DNA from: JAMXLO01 sp041487355
GTDB lineage: Bacteria > Pseudomonadota > Alphaproteobacteria > Acetobacterales > Acetobacteraceae
Direction of reading: 5' to 3'
Assembly: GCA_041487355.1 (NCBI GenBank)
Contig: JBGPND010000046.1
Coordinates: 1-28,830, forward strand
Length of the DNA stretch: 28,830 nucleotides
Below the pieces are notes generated by a model, which saw only the letters and a list, made by a program, of their open reading frames with translations, did no database searches and was not told where the DNA came from. The position numbers and the translations under genes were made by a program. Of the stretch, positions 16,797-24,916 are shown one piece after another. Each line of letters opens with the position of its first letter. The stretch's first letter is position 1.

Positions 16797-17585
16797 ATGG
16801 ACAAGATCGCCGTCTGCGCGATCTTCAAGGACGAGGCGCCATACCTGCTGGAATGGCTGGCGTTCCATAAGATGATCGGGGTGGACCTGTTCTTTCTTTA
16901 CGACAATGGCAGCAGCGACGGCGGTGGCGACCTGGTCCGCCGATCGAGCTTTGCCCGCAACGTGACGCTGACCGACTGGCCGGAGCGGCCGGGACAGCTC
17001 TCCGCCTACAACCATTTCCGCGTCAACCACGCCAGGCAGTTCACCTGGGCCGCATTCATCGATCTTGACGAATTCATCATGCCGCTCACCGGCAGCTCGA
17101 TCCGCGACATCCTGATGCGCAAGGTCTACCAGCCCTACGCGGCAATCCTCCTGCAGTGGCTGGTGTTCGGCCCGTCCGGCCACAACCGCCGACCCGACGG
17201 GCTGGTGATCGAGAACTACGCGCATCGCCTGCCCGAATCAGCCGACGCGAGCCGCCATGTGAAGACGCTGGTGCGAACGCAGCACCTGCTCGGCATCGAC
17301 TACACGCCCCATGCCGCCGAATGCAGCGGTCCAGCCTGCAACACGCGGGGCGAGAAGGTGCTGCCCTACGCGATCCAGCCCACCGAATGCCACGACGTGA
17401 TGGTGATCCAGCATTACTTCACGAAGTCTCTGGAGGACTGGGAGTTCAAGCGCCGCCGCGGCAGGGGGGATTCGCTCGAGCCATACCAGGAACGGGTGTT
17501 CTCCGATGTGGCGAGCGAGGCGGTGATCGAGGACACGCGAGCGATGCGGTTCGTCCCCCGGCTGCGTGCGCTCCTGCGATCCTGA
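16797..17585 (+). CDS. Glycosyltransferase, GT2/GT92-like, tandem copy A
   Basis: 262 residues beginning MDKIAVCAIFKDEAPYLLEW, the hallmark of the Glyco_tranf_2_4 group. The segments FLYDNGSSDGG and IDLDEFIMP (DxD at 89-91) would bind the nucleotide sugar and metal. The C-terminal HYFTKSLEDWEFKRRRGRGD is also typical. The start at 16797 has GGGAGCGGGA just upstream. The same frame stays open further upstream, and a GTG at 16707 preceded by AAGGCGG is an alternative that would add 30 residues. It is divergent from the giant glycosyltransferase (206-bp gap), and a 74% identical copy follows directly. Acceptor and donor are unknown. Confidence 0.9.
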   Translation: MDKIAVCAIFKDEAPYLLEWLAFHKMIGVDLFFLYDNGSSDGGGDLVRRSSFARNVTLTDWPERPGQLSAYNHFRVNHARQFTWAAFIDLDEFIMPLTGSSIRDILMRKVYQPYAAILLQWLVFGPSGHNRRPDGLVIENYAHRLPESADASRHVKTLVRTQHLLGIDYTPHAAECSGPACNTRGEKVLPYAIQPTECHDVMVIQHYFTKSLEDWEFKRRRGRGDSLEPYQERVFSDVASEAVIEDTRAMRFVPRLRALLRS

Positions 17586-17675
17586 AATAAGCCGAGCGCG
17601 CCGTGGGCTCTGGACATGGCGCGCGAGGTGCGCTCTTGGGTGTTTGGCAGACCGGCCGACGCGGAGCGGAGGACC

Positions 17676-18464
17676 ATGGACAAGATCGCCATCTGTGCGA
17701 TTTTCAAGGACGAGGCGCCCTATCTCCTGGAGTGGCTGGCGTTCCACAAGATGATCGGGGTCGACCTTTTCGTGCTGTACGACAACGGCAGTACGGACGG
17801 CGGCCCTGACCTGATCCGCCGATCAAGCTTCGCCAGGAACGTGACGCTGATCGAATGGTCGGACCGGCCGGGGCAGATATCCGCCTATCGCCATTTCCAT
17901 GCAAACCACGCCAAGGACTTCACCTGGGCGGCGTTCATCGACCTCGACGAGTTCATCATGCCGGTCAGCGGCAGCTCGATCCGCGATATCCTGATCCGCA
18001 AGGTCTATGACAAGTATTCCGACATTGTACTGAACTGGCTGGTGTTCGGCCCGTCGGGCCACGCGCGGCGACCGGATGGGCTGGTGATCGAGAACTTCAC
18101 CAGGCGCATACCGGATGACGCGGAAGCCAACCGGCACGTGAAATCACTGGTGCGGACGAAGGACCTGGTCAGCATCGGCAGCACGCCACACATCTTCGAT
18201 TGCCGCGGTCCGACCTGCAATACGCGCGGCGAGACGGTGATGTCCTACGCCATGCAGCCAACCGCCTGTCACGACGTGATGGTGATCAATCACTACTTCA
18301 CCAAATCCGTCGAGGAATGGAACTTCAAGCGTCAACGCGGCCGAGGCGATTCACTGGACCCCTACAGCGACCGGATCTTCTCTGACGTCCAGCAACAGGC
18401 CACCGTCGAAGATACCCGCGCCCTCCGCTTCATCCCCCGCCTGCGCGCGCTGTTGGGCGCCTGA
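17676..18464 (+). CDS. Glycosyltransferase, GT2/GT92-like, tandem copy B
   Basis: 262 residues, the same length as copy A and about 74% identical in an ungapped alignment made by eye (68 differences counted). The key motifs CAIFKDEAPYLLEW, LYDNGSTDGG, IDLDEFIMP and FKRQRGRGDSL are kept, so both copies look functional. Differences cluster around residues 112-118, 141-155 and 163-176, perhaps the acceptor side. The ATG at 17676 is preceded by GGAGG. An upstream in-frame ATG at 17616 would add 20 residues. Ninety bases separate it from copy A. The gene ends in a hairpin shared with the convergent GT2 gene. Confidence 0.9.
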   Translation: MDKIAICAIFKDEAPYLLEWLAFHKMIGVDLFVLYDNGSTDGGPDLIRRSSFARNVTLIEWSDRPGQISAYRHFHANHAKDFTWAAFIDLDEFIMPVSGSSIRDILIRKVYDKYSDIVLNWLVFGPSGHARRPDGLVIENFTRRIPDDAEANRHVKSLVRTKDLVSIGSTPHIFDCRGPTCNTRGETVMSYAMQPTACHDVMVINHYFTKSVEEWNFKRQRGRGDSLDPYSDRIFSDVQQQATVEDTRALRFIPRLRALLGA

Positions 18465-18481
18465 CCGGCCGATCAGGCGCC
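18456..18481. terminator. Perfect 9-bp inverted repeat spanning two convergent stop codons
   Basis: GGCGCCTGA (18456-18464) and TCAGGCGCC (18473-18481) are exact reverse complements with an 8-base loop, CCGGCCGA. Each arm contains the stop codon of one of the two converging genes. A stable GC-rich stem is expected in transcripts from either side. There is no T-run, so intrinsic termination is uncertain, but a role in 3'-end formation or protection is plausible. Confidence 0.5.
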
Positions 18482-19246
18482 GCGCAGGGCCTGGGCCATT
18501 TCCGCGCGGAACTGGGTGAGCTCGGTATCGTCGCGCCAGGGCATCCGGTGGGTCTCTTCGAACAGCAGTTGGTGGCAGAGAAGCTCGTTGCGGACGCGGT
18601 CGGCCTGGTTGGAAAAGCTGCTGGGGCTGGTCACTTCGATGTTCCCCTTCAACAACCTGTAGATCGGGACGACCTCCCCATCGATTTCCTCGAAGCTGCC
18701 GCCGTAGCCCACCCGCACCAGGCGGCGGCTGTGTTCCAGGTGCTCGAAGCCGTAGCCGCGGAAGCGCGAGTCGAAATAGCCGCCATACAGCAGCGCCGCG
18801 CGCGAAAAGCCGCTGCATTGGGCTGTGACATCCTTGCTCAGGATCGGATCGTCGACGGTGCCGGAACCCTTCAGGAAGCTGTCGCGAAACCACTCGCCGG
18901 CGAGGTTGACGTGCCCCCAGCGCTGGCTCGCCTCCACCCATTCCTGCTCCCAGCCATCCTTGGTGGGAAACGAGTCGTCCTCCAGCAGGATCACCACGTC
19001 GCACTGGACGATGGCGCCGAGCACGAACAGCGCGCGGTTCTTGTTCCAGGCGATGCCCATGTTCTGCCCGGTGACCACGGTGACGTTCTGCGACCGCATC
19101 AGCTCCGCGGTGCCGTCCTCGGAACCGTCATCCGCCACGACAAGGGTGAATGGCGGAGTGGTATGGGCCCGCACGCGGGCCAGGGTCTCGGCCAGCACGT
19201 CCTTGCGGTTGCAGGTGATGATCCCAATCCCGAGGCGGATCGACAT
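18473..19246 (-). CDS. GT2-family glycosyltransferase
   Basis: 257 residues with a GT-A fold. It opens with GIGIITCNRKDVLAETL (6-22), then the nucleotide-binding ADDGSEDGT (38-46) and the metal-site LLEDDSFP (88-94). FRGYGFEHLEHSRRL is followed by the FSNQADRVRNELL region. The overall sequence resembles glycosyltransferases of capsule or LPS clusters. It is convergent with tandem copy B, with 8 bases between the stop codons, and is presumably part of the same surface-glycan locus. The donor sugar is unknown. The ATG at 19246 fits the usual start, two residues before the first beta strand. Confidence 0.9.
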   Translation of the reverse strand: MSIRLGIGIITCNRKDVLAETLARVRAHTTPPFTLVVADDGSEDGTAELMRSQNVTVVTGQNMGIAWNKNRALFVLGAIVQCDVVILLEDDSFPTKDGWEQEWVEASQRWGHVNLAGEWFRDSFLKGSGTVDDPILSKDVTAQCSGFSRAALLYGGYFDSRFRGYGFEHLEHSRRLVRVGYGGSFEEIDGEVVPIYRLLKGNIEVTSPSSFSNQADRVRNELLCHQLLFEETHRMPWRDDTELTQFRAEMAQALRGA

Positions 19247-19285
19247 GGGAGACCTTTGCTCGTCGTGAGGCGGAAGCCCGCCGGA

Positions 19286-19362
19286 GTGATGGGTGTCGCT
19301 GCGCTCAACCCATCCTACAGGATAGTGACGTAGGATGGGTTGAGCGCAGCGATACCCATCAC
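19286..19362. repeat. Intergenic palindromic repeat, family 1 copy A
   Basis: Two 33-base arms (19286-19318 and 19330-19362) are complementary with one mismatch, G against A at the tenth base. The loop is 11 bases. The core reads GCTGCGCTCAACCCATCCTA. A second copy lies at 21566-21647, and both are preceded by CCCGCCGGA. It sits between two minus-strand genes. It resembles the widespread REP/MITE-like palindromes whose translated form contains WVERSDTHH. Confidence 0.9.
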
Positions 19363-19372
19363 GGGCACGCCG

Positions 19373-19894
19373 TCAACCGCCGGTAAGCACGACCAGCGCC
19401 GCGCCGGCAGCCATCACCGCCAGCGGATGCAGCCGGGTGAACGCCAGCAGCAGTGTCGTTCCGGCGGTGACCGCATAGGCCGGCCAGTCATGTTCGGTAC
19501 TGCGGGCGAGCGCGATGCCGCTGGCGATCGTGAGGCCCACCGACACCGGCGCCAGGGCCTGCTCCAGCGTCTCCCGCCAGGCGGCACGGCTGGCGCGATG
19601 CCAGAGCCGTGCCATGGCGAAGGCCAGGATCGAGGAGGGACCGAACATGGCGAGGAGCGCCACCAGGCCCCCGGCCACACCGGCCGCCTTCTGGCCGATC
19701 AGCACGACGATCAGCGAGCCAGGCGGTATGGCGCGGGACAGCGCGAACATGTCGAGGAACTCGCGCCCGGTGACCCAGTGATGCACCTCGACCGCGGCGT
19801 GCTGCATGTCCGGCAGCACGGCAGCGCCGCCGCCGAACGCCAGCAGCGACAGCAGGCTGAACAGCCCGGCGATCTGCAGCAGCGTGGCGATCAT
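19373..19894 (-). CDS. Chromate transporter, C-terminal-type half (short ChrA)
   Basis: 173 residues forming one CHR domain. It opens LLQIAGLFSLLSLLAFGGG, then has MFALSRAIPPGSLIVVLIG, equivalent to the SQxxPGP region of ChrA, followed by several hydrophobic helices. Short-chain ChrA proteins work as pairs encoded by adjacent genes, and here the ATG overlaps the stop of the partner gene by four bases (19891-19894). Substrate assignment as chromate comes from the family only, since many homologues have no shown chromate efflux. The motif reads AIPPGS where canonical copies have GxxPGP, so specificity may differ. Confidence 0.88.
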   Translation of the reverse strand: MIATLLQIAGLFSLLSLLAFGGGAAVLPDMQHAAVEVHHWVTGREFLDMFALSRAIPPGSLIVVLIGQKAAGVAGGLVALLAMFGPSSILAFAMARLWHRASRAAWRETLEQALAPVSVGLTIASGIALARSTEHDWPAYAVTAGTTLLLAFTRLHPLAVMAAGAALVVLTGG

Positions 19895-20457
19895 CGTGCT
19901 TTGTTCAGCAAGGTGAGCGCCAGGCTGGCCGGCAGCATCACCAGCAGCACCTCCAGCAGCGGAATGCGCAGGATGCCGATCCCGACGATGATGGCAACGG
20001 CGATCAGCGCCGGGCCGAGGCGGCGGACATTGCGCCGGGCGAGCCGAATGCCCGTTGCGATGTTGAAGCCGATGGCCGCGGCGCCGGCTCCCGCCAACGC
20101 TGCGTTGAGCAGCCGGCCGCCTGGGGCGTCGTGCGCGGCGAAGTAGAAGCTGCCGATGGTGAGCAGGATTGCCAGCGGCACGAGCATCAGGCCGGCGAGG
20201 GCGGCCAGCGCCCCGACGACACCGCGGAGCTGGGTGCCGATCAACACCGCGAGGTTCACGTTGGTCGCCCCCGGGACCATCTGGCTGAGCGCATAGCAGG
20301 AGAGGAATTGCTGGTCGTCCAGCCAGCCGCGCTTCTCCACCAGCTCCCGGCGGATCCAGCCGGTCAGGCCGCCGCCGAAGCTGGTCGAGCCGATGGCCAG
20401 AAAGCTCATGAACAGGGCGGCAAGGCTCGCCGGTCTGGTGGTGCTGCGATTCGCCAT
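19891..20457 (-). CDS. Chromate transporter, N-terminal-type half (short ChrA)
   Basis: 188 residues. The family motif is clear: FLAIGSTSFGGGLTGWIRRELVEKRGWLDDQQFLSCYALSQMVPGATNVNLA (starting near residue 19), with the SFGGG and SQMVPG cores. Hydrophobic helices follow to the end. The ATG at 20457 begins just before family sequence. A TTG at 20499 would add 14 residues and run into the leader of the divergent reductase gene. It forms a coupled pair with the next gene, expected to assemble as a heterodimer in the inner membrane. Only about 60 bases separate it from the divergent aldo/keto reductase, so both promoters must be packed there. Confidence 0.9.
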   Translation of the reverse strand: MANRSTTRPASLAALFMSFLAIGSTSFGGGLTGWIRRELVEKRGWLDDQQFLSCYALSQMVPGATNVNLAVLIGTQLRGVVGALAALAGLMLVPLAILLTIGSFYFAAHDAPGGRLLNAALAGAGAAAIGFNIATGIRLARRNVRRLGPALIAVAIIVGIGILRIPLLEVLLVMLPASLALTLLNKAR

Positions 20458-20516
20458 CCGGCCATTCAACCGCGTCCGGTGTAAGCTCGATACAGGCAAT
20501 GAGGGGCAGGTGTGCG

Positions 20517-21521
20517 ATGGAATTTCCGACGTTGGGGCGGAGCGGCTTGCGTGTCTCCCGGCTCTGTCTGGGCAGCATGATGTTCGGCGGTGCCACGGAT
20601 GAGCCGACCGCCACGCGCATCGTGGCGCGGGCGCGCGATCAGGGGGTCAACTTCATCGACACCGCTGATGGCTACAATGCCGGCCGGTCGGAGGAGATCG
20701 TCGGGCGCGCGATCAGGGAGCACCGGTCATGGTGGGTCTTGGCGACCAAGTGCGCCAACCCGACCGGTGAGGGGCCGAACGCGCGGGGCGTCTCTCGCCG
20801 GCACGTGTTCGACGCGGTGGGCGCCAGTCTGCGCCGTTTGGGCGTAGACGTGATCGACCTGCTCTACCTGCACAAGGAGGACCATGCGACACCGCTCGGC
20901 GAGACGGTCAGGGCGCTGGCCGACCTGATCCGGGCCGGCAGGATCCGCTATTTCGGGGTGTCGAACTACCGGTCCTGGCGCGTGGCCGAAATCTGCCGGC
21001 TGTGCGACGAGGCCGGGATCGACCGGCCGGTTGCGAGTCAGCCGCTGTACAATGCGCTGAACCGCGAGGTGGAGGTGGAGCACCTGCCGGCCTGCTTCTA
21101 TTTCGGGCTCGGCGTGGTGCCATACAGCCCGCTGGCGCGCGGCGTGCTGACGGGGAAATATCAGCCGAACGTTCTGCCCGCGCCGGAGAGCCGTGCCGGC
21201 CGCAAGGATCGACGAATGCTGGAGTCCGAATGGCGGCCGGAGAGCCTGTCGATTGCCCAGGAGATCGCGGCCCGTGCGCGCCAACGCGGCATCACGCCGG
21301 GGCAGTTTGCCGTGGCCTGGGTGCTCAACAACCGTCTGGTGACGGCCGCCGTTGCCGGGCCACGCACCGAGGAACAATGGGAGGAGTATGCGGGCGCCCT
21401 GGCCTACCGGCTGACCGCCGACGATGAGGCGTTGGTAGACCGGTTGGTCTCACCCGGCCACCCCTCGACCCCCGGCTACAACGACCCGCAATACCCGATC
21501 GAGGGGCGGGTGCCGCGGTGA
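20517..21521 (+). CDS. Aldo/keto reductase
   Basis: 334 residues of the NADPH-dependent TIM-barrel family. The catalytic tetrad can be read as Asp48 and Tyr53 in FIDTADGYNAGRSEE, Lys79 in VLATKCANP, and His119 in LLYLHKEDHATP. The NADP-binding end is visible as VTAAVAGPRTEEQWEE. Start chosen at the ATG at 20517, with GAGGGG about 10 bases upstream; the ATG at 20499 is an alternative. Physiological substrate unknown. It is divergent from the chromate-transporter pair and followed by the second palindromic repeat. Confidence 0.93.
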   Translation: MEFPTLGRSGLRVSRLCLGSMMFGGATDEPTATRIVARARDQGVNFIDTADGYNAGRSEEIVGRAIREHRSWWVLATKCANPTGEGPNARGVSRRHVFDAVGASLRRLGVDVIDLLYLHKEDHATPLGETVRALADLIRAGRIRYFGVSNYRSWRVAEICRLCDEAGIDRPVASQPLYNALNREVEVEHLPACFYFGLGVVPYSPLARGVLTGKYQPNVLPAPESRAGRKDRRMLESEWRPESLSIAQEIAARARQRGITPGQFAVAWVLNNRLVTAAVAGPRTEEQWEEYAGALAYRLTADDEALVDRLVSPGHPSTPGYNDPQYPIEGRVPR

Positions 21522-21565
21522 CGGCCGAGTAGCGCACGTTCACCATGACTGCAATCCCGCCGGAA

Positions 21566-21647
21566 TGATGGGTATCGCTGCGCTCAACCCATCCTACGCC
21601 GCTACGCCACAGTCTGTAGGATGGGTTGAGCGCAGCGATACCCATCA
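21566..21647. repeat. Intergenic palindromic repeat, family 1 copy B
   Basis: Arms 21566-21597 and 21616-21647 are perfectly complementary over 32 bases with an 18-base loop. The arm sequence matches copy A at 19286-19362, but the loop differs completely, which suggests that selection or mobility acts on the stem. It lies downstream of the aldo/keto reductase and of hpnL (convergent), in a gene-free stretch of about 190 bases. Confidence 0.9.
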
Positions 21648-21709
21648 CTACTCGCGAGGATCGCTCGCATTTCCGGTTACCCTGAACCCGCGCTAATGTA
21701 TGCCGGCCG

Positions 21710-22696
21710 TCATCTCCTGGCGGTAACTCGCTGAGCGTCGCGTACCCTCCGCATCTCGAAGAACTGCCAGGCCAGCAGGATCGGCACCCCCACCGCCAGG
21801 TCGCGCGCGCGGCGGATCAGCGAGACGCCCAGCGACAGTTCCGGCGGCACGCCGAAGATCGCGCCCAACCCGGCATAGCCTGCCTCCTGCACGCCTGCGT
21901 TCACCGGCACTAGGAAGGCGACCGCGGCGGCTGCGCTGAGCAGCGCTTCGATCGCCAGCGCGTCGTCGAAGTCGATCGGCACGCCGAGCGCGCGATAGGC
22001 GATCCAGCCGGCCACGCCGGTACCGAGCCAGCCGATCAGATGCGCCATGAAGCCGATCGCCAGCCGCACGGTGTGGCCATGGATCAGCGCCAGCTCGGCC
22101 CGCAGCACCTGGACGCGGTCCTGTGCGTCGTCGAACCACCGTCCGGCGATGCGCTGGCCCAGCCTGGCGAACAGCGGCGCCGCCCCCTGCTGCAGCCAGA
22201 TCAGCGCCACACCAGCCATCACGGCCAGCCCAAGCCCCACCTCCAGCGGCACCGCCAGCGACGAGTGGGGTGCGCGGGCGAGCAGGATGCCCAGGCCGAT
22301 CGCGGTGAAGGCCAGCTGGGCCATGAACTCGGCCGTCACGTCGACCACGGTCGAGGCGGTTGCCAGCGGCCAGGACACGCCGTGCAGCGTCGCCGCACGG
22401 GCGCCGAACACGAAGCCGCCCACCTGCGAGAACGGCAGGCAGTTGGTCGAAGCGTCGCGCACCATGCGTCCCCAGACGAACACCCAGAGGCGGCGGGCCT
22501 CGCGCGGCGGGGTGATTGCGTCCCAGGCCAGCCCCAGCGCGGCGAACAGCACGAGTTGCCAGCCCACGATCAGCGCGAAATCCAGCCATCCCACGCGCTG
22601 GACGCCGGCGATCACGCGGCCGAAGCCGAACCAGCCGATCAGCACCGTCCCGAGCAGCAGGCCGACCAGGGCGAGCACGATCGAGAGCTTCTTCAA
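21710..22696 (-). CDS. hpnL: Hopanoid-associated membrane protein HpnL
   Basis: 328 residues with about 8-9 hydrophobic segments, of the lysylphosphatidylglycerol-synthase transmembrane-domain (UPF0104-like) group that includes HpnL. Recognised parts are the N-terminal LSIVLALVGLLLGTVLIGWFG, VRDASTNCLPFSQVGGFVFGAR, and the C-terminal FLVPVNAGVQEAGYAGLGAIFGVPPELSLGVSLIRRARDL, the most conserved family segment. It is proposed to act in hopanoid transport or placement, though the biochemical role is not settled. It is divergent from hpnA across about 103 bases, so the two may share control. The ATG at 22696 begins right at the first helix. Confidence 0.88.
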   Translation of the reverse strand: MKKLSIVLALVGLLLGTVLIGWFGFGRVIAGVQRVGWLDFALIVGWQLVLFAALGLAWDAITPPREARRLWVFVWGRMVRDASTNCLPFSQVGGFVFGARAATLHGVSWPLATASTVVDVTAEFMAQLAFTAIGLGILLARAPHSSLAVPLEVGLGLAVMAGVALIWLQQGAAPLFARLGQRIAGRWFDDAQDRVQVLRAELALIHGHTVRLAIGFMAHLIGWLGTGVAGWIAYRALGVPIDFDDALAIEALLSAAAAVAFLVPVNAGVQEAGYAGLGAIFGVPPELSLGVSLIRRARDLAVGVPILLAWQFFEMRRVRDAQRVTARR

Positions 22697-22799
22697 TGCG
22701 GGCGACTTTCCGGCTGGCGGCGGGGCGGGCCGCCGGCTCTACACCAAATCCGCCGGCCCGGGCTATACACCGCCGTTCGCGCGGGAGGATTGCAGGCAG

Positions 22800-23804
22800 A
22801 TGATAGCGGACGGGCCGACACTGCTGACCGGTGCAACCGGCTTTGTTGGCTCCGCCGTGGCGCGGGTGCTGGCGGCGCGCGGACATCGGTTGCGCCTGCT
22901 GGTCCGCGCCACCAGCGACCGGCGCAACCTGGCCGGGCTGGATGCCGAATTGGTTCTTGGCGACCTCACCGACGCCGTCTCGCTGATGCGGGCGGCGTCC
23001 GGCTGCCGCTATGTCATGCATGTCGCGGCGGACTATCGGTTCTGGGTGCCGGACCCCGACGCCATGCTGCGCGCCAATGTCGACGGCACACTCGCGGTGA
23101 TGCGCGCCGCGCAGGCGGCGGGGGTCGAGCGGATCGTATACTGCAGCTCGGTCGCCGCGCTTGGGCTGACTGCGGATGGCACGCCGGCGGACGAGACCAC
23201 CCCGGCAAACGAGGCGGAATTCATCGGCACCTACAAGCGCTCGAAGTTCCTGGCCGAGCGCGCGGTGATGGATCTGGTGCGCCAGGAGGCACTGCCGGCG
23301 GTGATCGTCAATCCTGCCGCACCCGTCGGGCCGCGCGACATCAAGCCGACTCCGACCGGCAAGATGATCCGCGATGCCGCGGCGGGGCGCGTGCCGGCCT
23401 ATATCGATACCGGGCTCAACATCGTCCATGTCGACGACGTGGCCGAGGGGCATGTGCTGGCACTGGAGCGGGGGCGGATCGGCGAGCGCTACATCCTGGG
23501 CGGCGAGAACCTGCTGCTGAAGGACCTGCTGGCGTTGGTCGCCGAGGTTGTCGGGCGGCGGCCGCCGCGCATCGAGTTGCCCGAGGCGGTCGTCTGGCCC
23601 GCCGCTCTGTTCATGGAGGGCCTGGCGCGTCTCATGGGCATCCCGCCGATGATAACGCGTGACCATCTGAAAATGGCGCGCAAGAAGATGTTCTTCTCCT
23701 CGGCCAGGGCGATGACCGAACTCGGCTATGCGCCGCGCCCGGTGCGCCAGGCCATCGAGGACGCGGTCGCCTGGTTCCGTGCCAATGGCATGCTGCGGAC
23801 ATGA
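22800..23804 (+). CDS. hpnA: Hopanoid-associated sugar epimerase HpnA
   Basis: 334 residues, an extended short-chain dehydrogenase/epimerase. It has the nucleotide-binding LLTGATGFVGSAVARVL (8-24), CSSVAALG (115-122) and catalytic Tyr145/Lys149 in TYKRSK. The NPAAPVGPRDIKPTPTG segment is distinctive for HpnA. It lacks a settled biochemical assignment; involvement in hopanoid side-chain sugar formation is inferred from its neighbourhood. It is the first gene of the hpnA-B-C-D operon. GGGAGGA lies about 10 bases before the ATG, and TATACA at 22764-22769 is a possible -10 box. It overlaps hpnB by four bases. Confidence 0.95.
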   Translation: MIADGPTLLTGATGFVGSAVARVLAARGHRLRLLVRATSDRRNLAGLDAELVLGDLTDAVSLMRAASGCRYVMHVAADYRFWVPDPDAMLRANVDGTLAVMRAAQAAGVERIVYCSSVAALGLTADGTPADETTPANEAEFIGTYKRSKFLAERAVMDLVRQEALPAVIVNPAAPVGPRDIKPTPTGKMIRDAAAGRVPAYIDTGLNIVHVDDVAEGHVLALERGRIGERYILGGENLLLKDLLALVAEVVGRRPPRIELPEAVVWPAALFMEGLARLMGIPPMITRDHLKMARKKMFFSSARAMTELGYAPRPVRQAIEDAVAWFRANGMLRT

Positions 23805-24916
23805 CCACGCTGGCGGCTCTATCGCTGCTGATCTGGCTCTATCTGCTGGCGGCGCATGGGCGGTTCTGGCAGTCGGGCCCCGAGCTCGCACCGGCGCGCC
23901 CTGCCACCGCACCGCCCGTCGCGGTCGTCGTGCCGGCACGCGACGAGGCGCCGGTCATCGGTCTGTCGCTGCGCTCGCTGCTGGCGCAGGATTACGCTGG
24001 ATCGCTTCGGGTCATCCTGGTGGATGACGCCAGCAGCGACGGCACTGGCGCGATCGCGCGCGGTATCGCCGATCCACGGCTGACCGTCCTGGACGGGCGA
24101 CCCCGGCCTGCCGGCTGGAGCGGCAAGCTTTGGGCGGTTGCCCAGGGCCTCGCCGAGGCGGACACGACCGAATTCGTGCTGCTCACCGACGCCGACATCG
24201 TGCATGACCGAGGCCACCTGGCCAGTTTGGTCGCGCAGGCCGAGCGTCGCGATTTCGACCTCGTGTCCGAGATGGTGGCTCTCAACTGCGACAGCCCAGC
24301 AGAGCATGCGCTGGTGCCGGCTTTCGTGTTCTTTTTTCAGTTGCTGTATCCGTTCGCCTGGGTGAACGATCCGCTGCGCGCCACGGCGGCCGCGGCAGGC
24401 GGAACCATGTTGATCCGCAGGCGCGCGCTCGAGCGGATCGGCGGCATCGCGGCAGTGCGCGGCGCGCTGATCGACGATGTGGCGCTGGCCGCCGCGGTGA
24501 AGCGAGGCGGGCGGATCTGGCTTGGGCACTCGGTGCTGGCGCGTTCCGTGCGCAGCTATCCGGCCTTGGTGCACATCTGGCGGATGGTGACACGCACGGC
24601 TTATGTGCAGTTGCGTTTCTCGCCGCTGCTGTTGCTGGCCACGACCATGGCGATGGCGCTCAGCTTCCTTGTTCCGCCAGTGGCGGCGCTGTTCGGCCAT
24701 GGTGCGGCGCGCTGGATCGGCTGGCTGGTCTGGGGCGCCATGGCGGCTTCGTATCAGCCAACGTTGCATCGCTATCGACGGTCCTTCCTGTGGGCGCCCT
24801 GCCTGCCGCTGATCGCGGCCGGCTATCTCGCGGCGACGATCGGTTCGGCCGTCAACCACCATCGCGGCCGCGGTGTCGCCTGGAAGGGCCGCGCCTACCA
24901 GGGTGTCGGCGCATGA
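23801..24916 (+). CDS. hpnB: Hopanoid-associated glycosyltransferase HpnB
   Basis: 371 residues. An N-terminal membrane helix (about 3-20) is followed by a GT2 domain with VVVPARDEAPVIG (42-54), ILVDDASSDGT (72-82) and the metal-binding TDADI (129-133). A conserved stretch FFFQLLYPFAWVND leads to C-terminal membrane helices (about 275-300, 305-320, 335-355). It likely works at the inner membrane. Its role in hopanoid glycosylation is suggested by linkage, not proven here. The ATG overlaps the hpnA stop, and its own stop overlaps the hpnC start (24913-24916). Confidence 0.94.
   Translation: MTTLAALSLLIWLYLLAAHGRFWQSGPELAPARPATAPPVAVVVPARDEAPVIGLSLRSLLAQDYAGSLRVILVDDASSDGTGAIARGIADPRLTVLDGRPRPAGWSGKLWAVAQGLAEADTTEFVLLTDADIVHDRGHLASLVAQAERRDFDLVSEMVALNCDSPAEHALVPAFVFFFQLLYPFAWVNDPLRATAAAAGGTMLIRRRALERIGGIAAVRGALIDDVALAAAVKRGGRIWLGHSVLARSVRSYPALVHIWRMVTRTAYVQLRFSPLLLLATTMAMALSFLVPPVAALFGHGAARWIGWLVWGAMAASYQPTLHRYRRSFLWAPCLPLIAAGYLAATIGSAVNHHRGRGVAWKGRAYQGVGA

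Noticed and set aside
21566..21647. Palindromic repeats considered as a short CRISPR array
   Set aside because: Only one hairpin occurs at each of two distant places, with no regularly spaced direct repeats and no cas genes.
21693..23939. 748-codon minus-strand frame covering hpnL and hpnA
   Set aside because: It overlaps two recognised genes in other frames, and its translation is typical high-GC antisense sequence.
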